In this document: in pieces, positions 6,489-10,300 of the stretch
How the letters are laid out: every line of letters starts with the position of its first letter
Numbering within the stretch: position 1 is the first letter of the stretch
Assembly: GCA_037382205.1 (NCBI GenBank)
Contig: JARRQD010000236.1
Span: 1-10,300 of the forward strand
Length of the DNA: 10,300 bases
Direction of reading: 5' to 3'
DNA from: Thiodiazotropha sp037382205
GTDB lineage: Bacteria > Pseudomonadota > Gammaproteobacteria > Chromatiales > Chromatiaceae
Made by a program: the position numbers and the translations under genes
The notes under the pieces: model-generated
What the model saw: the letters and a program-made list of their open reading frames with translations, nothing else
The model's database searches: none
What the model was told of the DNA's origin: nothing

Positions 6489-7937
6489 ATGTCTTGCGTA
6501 AAAATTCACTGGCTTGACCGTAAACTGACGCTGCACATGCTGGGTATGTTCAGCATGCTCTCACTCCCATTGGCAGCCCAATCGGGTGAATGGATCATCT
6601 CCCCATCGATCACCCTGGATGAAATTTACACCGATAATGCACAACTGACCAGCGATGATAAGCAGGAAGAGTATGTCACCCGCGTAAGGCCTGGATTATC
6701 GATCTATCGGGAGGGCGCCAGAACCAATCTCGATTTCAACTACTCCCCTGAATACCGCTACTACAAGGAGGAGACCAGGCACAACGAAACTGTCCATTTT
6801 TTACGCGCAAACGCCGATGCAGAGGTGGTGGAAAATCATCTCTTCGTAGATGTTTGGGGGGCCGCTGATCAGACCCGCATCTCAGGTAGCCGCAACAGCC
6901 CGGATGGACTGACTGGGCCAGCCGAGAATGTTGATTACTACATGCTCGGCCTAAGTCCTTACTATACCACCAGATTTGGCAACGTCGCAGTCTTGGAGAC
7001 GCGATATACCGCCGATAAAGTAGAGTACGAGGAGGATAACGAGATCGATAGCTCCTCGCAGAAAATCGATTTGGTTGTCGGCAGCGGAACCTATTCAACA
7101 GCCCAGGCCTGGGAGCTTTCAGCCAGCCACACCAGAGAAGATTTTTCTGGCCCACAGGACAACAAGGTTTCAATATTCAGAGGGGAGTTTATCCAACAGA
7201 TCACCCGTCGATGGGCTTTGGCTTTTGCGGCTGGTTATGAAGAATTTGATCTTGCGAATGAAGAGGATGTCAAAGGTGAGCTTTGGTCTCTCGGCATTGT
7301 ATTCACACCAACCAATCGAACCCGTTTCTCAATCGGTGGCGGTGAGCGCGCCTTTGGTGATGATTACTACGTGGATTTTGAGCATGAAGCGAGTAAATCC
7401 GTTTGGCGACTCAACTACAAGCGGGAATATATCAGTGCTCGTGATGAAGTGACCCATTCCTCCCTCTTTCAGCGCCAGGATGAGTTCGGCAATCTTGTCA
7501 GAGATCCGGTACTGGACAATCCTCCATCGGTCAGTGTTGTCGGTATCTCCACCCTGAGTGCAGAATACTATGAGACAGACCGAGTCAATGCCTCTTACGC
7601 ATTTCGTACCTTGAGAACCCTGATTCAACTGAGAGCCGGGTTCATTAAGCGAGATTATTCGCTTGATAGTCAGGATACTGAAGATAAAACTGCATCCATC
7701 TCACTCCGCCGGGTAATCAGCCGTAGATTTAGCGGCCTTACCCGGCTCCTCTGGGTAGACCATGACCAGGACTTAAATGTCTATGATGAGTGGTCTGCCG
7801 ACTTGGGCCTGGTCTACGCATTAGGCGCCAATACCAGTCTGTCTTTCGGTTATACTTATCTTGAACGTGATGGGGAAATAGACTTGAATGACTTCGATGA
7901 AAATCGCGTAACTCTCGGACTTATAAGTAGTTTTTAA
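6489..7937 (+). CDS. outer-membrane beta-barrel protein, PEP-CTERM-system-associated type (TIGR03016-like)
   Basis: From the ATG at 6489 the product has 482 residues. A signal peptide (basic HWLDRK, then a hydrophobic stretch ending PLAAQS) is followed by alternating polar/aromatic strands throughout and a terminal Phe, as in outer-membrane barrels. The mature start, GEWIISPSITLDEIYTDN, and the segments RVRPGLSIYREGARTNLDFN and LSPYYTTRFGNVA resemble the uncharacterised family tied to PEP-CTERM/exosortase and exopolysaccharide loci. Function is unknown; export or surface assembly of polysaccharide is a family-level guess. No exosortase, Wzx/Wzy or PEP-CTERM gene is in the window, so it is an orphan here. 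I prefer ATG 6489 over the in-frame GTG at 6480, because AGGG (6477-6480) is correctly spaced for the ATG and would overlap the GTG. The other reading adds three residues. Confidence 0.75.
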   Translation: MSCVKIHWLDRKLTLHMLGMFSMLSLPLAAQSGEWIISPSITLDEIYTDNAQLTSDDKQEEYVTRVRPGLSIYREGARTNLDFNYSPEYRYYKEETRHNETVHFLRANADAEVVENHLFVDVWGAADQTRISGSRNSPDGLTGPAENVDYYMLGLSPYYTTRFGNVAVLETRYTADKVEYEEDNEIDSSSQKIDLVVGSGTYSTAQAWELSASHTREDFSGPQDNKVSIFRGEFIQQITRRWALAFAAGYEEFDLANEEDVKGELWSLGIVFTPTNRTRFSIGGGERAFGDDYYVDFEHEASKSVWRLNYKREYISARDEVTHSSLFQRQDEFGNLVRDPVLDNPPSVSVVGISTLSAEYYETDRVNASYAFRTLRTLIQLRAGFIKRDYSLDSQDTEDKTASISLRRVISRRFSGLTRLLWVDHDQDLNVYDEWSADLGLVYALGANTSLSFGYTYLERDGEIDLNDFDENRVTLGLISSF

Positions 7938-7955
7938 ATCAATTGAGTGGCTGGC

Positions 7956-7984
7956 CTTGAAAAATAGACTGACCATCCCAACCT
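7956..7984 (+). promoter_or_regulatory. candidate sigma-32 heat-shock promoter of htpG
   Basis: CTTGAAA at 7956-7962 is a perfect sigma-32 -35 element. After 13 bp comes TCCCAACCT (7976-7984), which keeps the CCCA core of the -10 consensus CCCCATnT but not the rest. Start would be near 7991, about 108 nt before htpG. The partial -10 leaves some doubt, but heat-shock control of htpG is the rule in this group. Confidence 0.5.
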
Positions 7985-8010
7985 ACTGAACGATTTGAAA
8001 TCCTTAAAGC

Positions 8011-8040
8011 CACTCGCAGCAGGGTAACCTGTTGCAAGTG
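8011..8040 (+). other. hairpin with GUAA tetraloop between the barrel gene and htpG
   Basis: GCAGCAGG (8016-8023) pairs with CCTGTTGC (8028-8035), with one G-U pair, around the GNRA-type loop GTAA. After a C-A mismatch the stem goes on with CACT/AGTG (8011-8014, 8037-8040). TGGTTTTGTTCT follows. It may be the terminator of the barrel gene (a T-rich tail is present) or a structured part of the htpG leader. It does not cover the htpG ribosome site. Confidence 0.5.
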
Positions 8041-8098
8041 TGGTTTTGTTCTATTAGGGAAATTGTATCTACTTTGATTACAGAGGCCGTTCTCAAAT

Positions 8099-10006
8099 AT
8101 GACCATTGAAGCTCAAAAAGAAACCCTGGATTTTCAGGCGGAAGTCAGCCAGGTATTAAATCTCGTTATCCGATCCCTCTACAGTAACAAAGAGATTTTT
8201 CTGAGGGAGTTGATCTCCAATGCTTCGGATGCTGCAGAAAAGCTGAGATTTGAAGCACTTACTGACGAGGCGCTGTTCGAAGACGATGTGGAACTGAAGG
8301 TTCGGGTAACCTATGACAAGGAGGCTGGCACTTTGACCATATCCGACAATGGTATCGGTATGAGTCGACAGGATGTGACCGATACCATCGGCACCATCGC
8401 CAGTTCAGGAACCCGCAAGTTCTTTGAAGCCATGTCTGGTGATCAGGCCAAAGACAGTGAACTGATCGGACAGTTCGGGGTCGGCTTCTATTCAGCCTTC
8501 ATCGTTGCAGACAAAGTAACGCTAAAAACCCGGAGGGCCGGTCTTGGTCATGAGCATGGTGTTCAATGGGTATCTGAGGGGCAGGGCTCCTATTCCATAG
8601 AGAATATCGACAAACCAAGTCGAGGAACTGACGTCATACTCCACCTGCGGGAAGATGAAAGCGAATTTCTCGAAGGTTTCAGATTGCGCAGTATCATCTC
8701 TAAATTTTCCGATCACATCACCATGCCGGTGGAGATGGAGAAGGAGTTCTACGGTGAAGATGAGGAAAAACCTGAAACCGCTGAATTTGAACGAGTAAAC
8801 ACTGGTACCGCGCTGTGGATGAAGAGTCGTAGCGAGATCAGCGATGAGGAGTACAATGAGTTCTATAAACATGTCTCCCACGATTTCGAGGATCCACTTC
8901 TCCATGTACACAACCGGGTCGAAGGTAACAATGAATACACGGCGCTGCTGTTTGTGCCTGCCCGTGCTCCATTCGACCTCTGGGACAGGGATCAAAAACA
9001 TGGTGTGAAGCTGTTTGTCAGGCGAGTATTCATCATGGATGAGGCGGAAAAGCTGATGCCTCGCTATATGCGTTTCGTCAAAGGGGTGGTGGATTCAGAT
9101 GATCTACCGCTCAACGTCTCTCGGGAGATTCTGCAGCACAACCGGAAAATCGACACCATTCGACAAGCCAATGTGAAGCGAGTGTTGAGCTCGCTGGAAA
9201 AACTTGCTGAGACTGACAAAGAGAAGTATCAGTCATTCTGGGATCAATTTGGTAAAGTGTTGAAAGAGGGGCCCGCCGAGGATTTTGCCAATAAGGAGAA
9301 AATCTCCGGACTGCTTCGATTCGCCTCTACCCATAATGAGACCGATGAGCAGACTGTGTCGCTGGCCGATTATGTGGCCAGAATGCGTGAGGGACAGGAG
9401 AAGATCTACTATATAACTGCCGATTCCCCAGCTGCGGCACGTTACAGCCCACATCTGGAAGTGTTGAAGAAAAAAGAGATCGAAGTACTGCTGCTTTCTG
9501 ATCGGGTGGATGAATGGCTGGTTACCAGTCTGACTGAGTTTGATGGTAAGTCCCTGCAATCTGTCGCCAAGGGTGAGCTCGATCTCGGTGATCTGGAAGA
9601 TAAGGAAGAGCAGGAGAGTCAGGAACAGCAGACTGAAGCACACAAGACACTGCTGGAAAAGATGCAGCAGGTTTTGCAGGAGTCTGTTAAAGAGATTAGA
9701 GTCAGTCAACGTTTAACCGACTCACCGGCCTGTCTGGTCGTTGAGGAGCATGATATGAGTGCCAATCTGGCCCGAGTGCTCAAATCGGTTGGACAGGATG
9801 CGCCTCAGACTAAGCCGATCATGGAGGTCAATGCGACTCACCCCCTTGTCCAGCAGCTTGAAAACGAGTCTGATGATGGGCGTTTCGGCGATTTGAGCAA
9901 AGTACTGTTCGATCAGGCGCAGCTTGCGGAAGGTGGACAGTTGGATGATCCGGCTGCATTTGTTCGCCGACTCAACAGTCTGATGTTAAAACTGGCTGGG
10001 CAGTAA
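8099..10006 (+). CDS. htpG: HtpG, bacterial Hsp90 chaperone
   Basis: This cytosolic ATP-dependent dimeric chaperone has 635 residues, close to the 624 of E. coli HtpG. The N-terminal GHKL ATPase domain (about 1-225) shows RELISNASDA (36-45, catalytic Glu37), DNGIGM (83-88) and the lid/glycine motif GQFGVGFYSAF (124-134). The middle domain follows, with PFDLWDRDQK (291-300) and LPLNVSREILQ (336-346); Arg342 probably corresponds to the ATP-contacting middle-domain Arg of the family. The C-terminal dimerisation domain starts after an acidic, Gln-rich linker near residues 500-520. There is no eukaryotic MEEVD tail, as expected. The ATG at 8099 gives the standard N-terminus (ETLDFQAEVSQVLNLVI); AGAGG at 8082-8086 is rather far upstream for a ribosome site. 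A candidate sigma-32 promoter lies upstream and a strong hairpin follows the stop. Confidence 0.97.
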   Translation: MTIEAQKETLDFQAEVSQVLNLVIRSLYSNKEIFLRELISNASDAAEKLRFEALTDEALFEDDVELKVRVTYDKEAGTLTISDNGIGMSRQDVTDTIGTIASSGTRKFFEAMSGDQAKDSELIGQFGVGFYSAFIVADKVTLKTRRAGLGHEHGVQWVSEGQGSYSIENIDKPSRGTDVILHLREDESEFLEGFRLRSIISKFSDHITMPVEMEKEFYGEDEEKPETAEFERVNTGTALWMKSRSEISDEEYNEFYKHVSHDFEDPLLHVHNRVEGNNEYTALLFVPARAPFDLWDRDQKHGVKLFVRRVFIMDEAEKLMPRYMRFVKGVVDSDDLPLNVSREILQHNRKIDTIRQANVKRVLSSLEKLAETDKEKYQSFWDQFGKVLKEGPAEDFANKEKISGLLRFASTHNETDEQTVSLADYVARMREGQEKIYYITADSPAAARYSPHLEVLKKKEIEVLLLSDRVDEWLVTSLTEFDGKSLQSVAKGELDLGDLEDKEEQESQEQQTEAHKTLLEKMQQVLQESVKEIRVSQRLTDSPACLVVEEHDMSANLARVLKSVGQDAPQTKPIMEVNATHPLVQQLENESDDGRFGDLSKVLFDQAQLAEGGQLDDPAAFVRRLNSLMLKLAGQ

Positions 10007-10023
10007 ACCCCAGCAATTGCAGC

Positions 10024-10053
10024 TAGGCAGGCCGACAGGGGTCGGTCTGCCTA
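10024..10053 (+). terminator. hairpin terminator of htpG
   Basis: A 13-bp stem, TAGGCAGGCCGAC (10024-10036) with GTCGGTCTGCCTA (10041-10053), contains one G-T pair and a 4-nt loop AGGG, 17 bp after the htpG stop. No T-run follows, so it may also be a transcript-stabilising or bidirectional structure. Confidence 0.6.
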
Positions 10054-10063
10054 TGGCAGATTC

Positions 10064-10102
10064 ATTGAACCTAAAAAAATCAGTTGACCGCTCCATTCTA
10101 AT
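10064..10102 (-). repeat. dispersed repeat, copy 2 (inverted relative to 2838-2875)
   Basis: This 39-nt stretch contains TTGACCGCTCCATTCTAAT and is the reverse complement of 2838-2875 with one extra base in the A/T run. Next to it, CTAATATTAG is a perfect palindrome, and TTAGGTTC (10104-10111) mirrors GAACCTAA (10067-10074), so this copy carries its own inverted ends that copy 1 shares only in part. Confidence 0.75.
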
Positions 10103-10139
10103 ATTAGGTTCCTGATTTTGAAGAAAATAGCTTCGATGG

Positions 10140-10300
10140 TCATGGTCACCTTCTGGGTGAATCACGCTACAACGTTAATGCCACGCTTGTGGCGGCGCAT
10201 GGCGGCGTTGCAACGCCTTGGAATAGCGCGCTATTGTGCGTCGTTGCGCGCCGTGCAGGGATGCACAAGTGTCGCGGGCACATGGATGTGCAGGAGCGAC
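10140..10300. repeat. cluster of short palindromes running off the window
   Basis: Six hairpin-forming palindromes lie within about 150 bp: TCACC/GGTGA (10146-10160), GCCAC/GTGGC (10180-10193), GGCGTTGCAACGCC (10204-10217, perfect), AATAGCGCGCTATT (10222-10235, perfect), GTGCA/TGCAC (10253-10266, loop GGGA), and GCACAT/ATGTGC (10278-10291). The regular sequence of different stems suggests an intergenic mosaic repeat. An open frame also crosses it but looks like a by-product. Confidence 0.5.

Noticed and set aside
8011..8098. RNA thermometer controlling htpG translation
   Set aside because: The visible hairpin ends about 40 nt before the ribosome-site region and no fourU or ROSE-like pairing with AGAGG was found.
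8522..9709. Two minus-strand frames of about 160 codons inside htpG (8522-9001 and 9233-9709)
   Set aside because: Antisense shadows of a highly conserved gene with no domain or start signal.
2838..10102. Composite transposon bounded by the 38-bp inverted repeats
   Set aside because: The enclosed genes are housekeeping type, there is no transposase or integrase, and no target duplication was seen outside the repeats.
10136..10300. Open plus-strand frame of 55 codons without a stop to the window end
   Set aside because: The translation is dominated by Trp/Arg/Cys-rich readings of the palindromes and lacks a ribosome site; treated as a by-product of the repeat cluster, though the missing right side leaves some doubt.

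Overview
The window looks like chromosomal DNA of a gammaproteobacterium with roughly 50% GC. An environmental, possibly sulfur-oxidising Chromatiales-type lineage would fit. That placement is inference, based on an OprC/NosA-type copper receptor, a PGM1-type phosphoglucomutase, a PEP-CTERM-associated outer-membrane barrel, HtpG, and MITE-like palindromic intergenic repeats. No rRNA, tRNA, CRISPR array, transposase or phage gene is visible.

Layout. The 3' end of a TPR-protein gene (+) lies at 1-221. It is followed by a complete TonB-dependent copper receptor gene (+, 415-2502) with a clear hairpin terminator. The spacer 2503-2958 holds a 135-bp segment bounded by 12-bp inverted repeats, one copy of a 38-bp dispersed repeat, and a promoter for the next gene. 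That gene encodes an EamA/DMT transporter (+, 2959-3867). Its stop codon lies inside a 160-bp MITE-like palindrome (3853-4012). Two minus-strand genes follow: a small lysine-rich DUF2934 protein (4132-4365) and phosphoglucomutase pgm (4406-6040). After a 448-bp divergent spacer come an outer-membrane beta-barrel of the PEP-CTERM-associated type (+, 6489-7937) and htpG (+, 8099-10006), which has a candidate sigma-32 promoter. The right end (10007-10300) holds the htpG terminator hairpin, an inverted second copy of the 38-bp repeat, and a cluster of short palindromes running off the window.

How the genes relate. The TPR fragment resembles proteins encoded at the end of ExbB-ExbD-TonB operons, so the copper receptor may sit beside its own energising system. 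The other genes look like independent units: sugar-phosphate metabolism (pgm), heat-shock chaperone (htpG), envelope barrel, and inner-membrane exporter. They are separated by individual promoters, terminators and repeats.

No clearly new multi-gene system is visible. The most unusual signals are non-coding: the 160-bp long-hairpin element, the inverted pair of 38/39-bp repeats about 7.2 kb apart, and the palindrome cluster at the right edge. A close second is the small DUF2934 gene, whose near-consensus promoter predicts a leaderless GTG-start mRNA.
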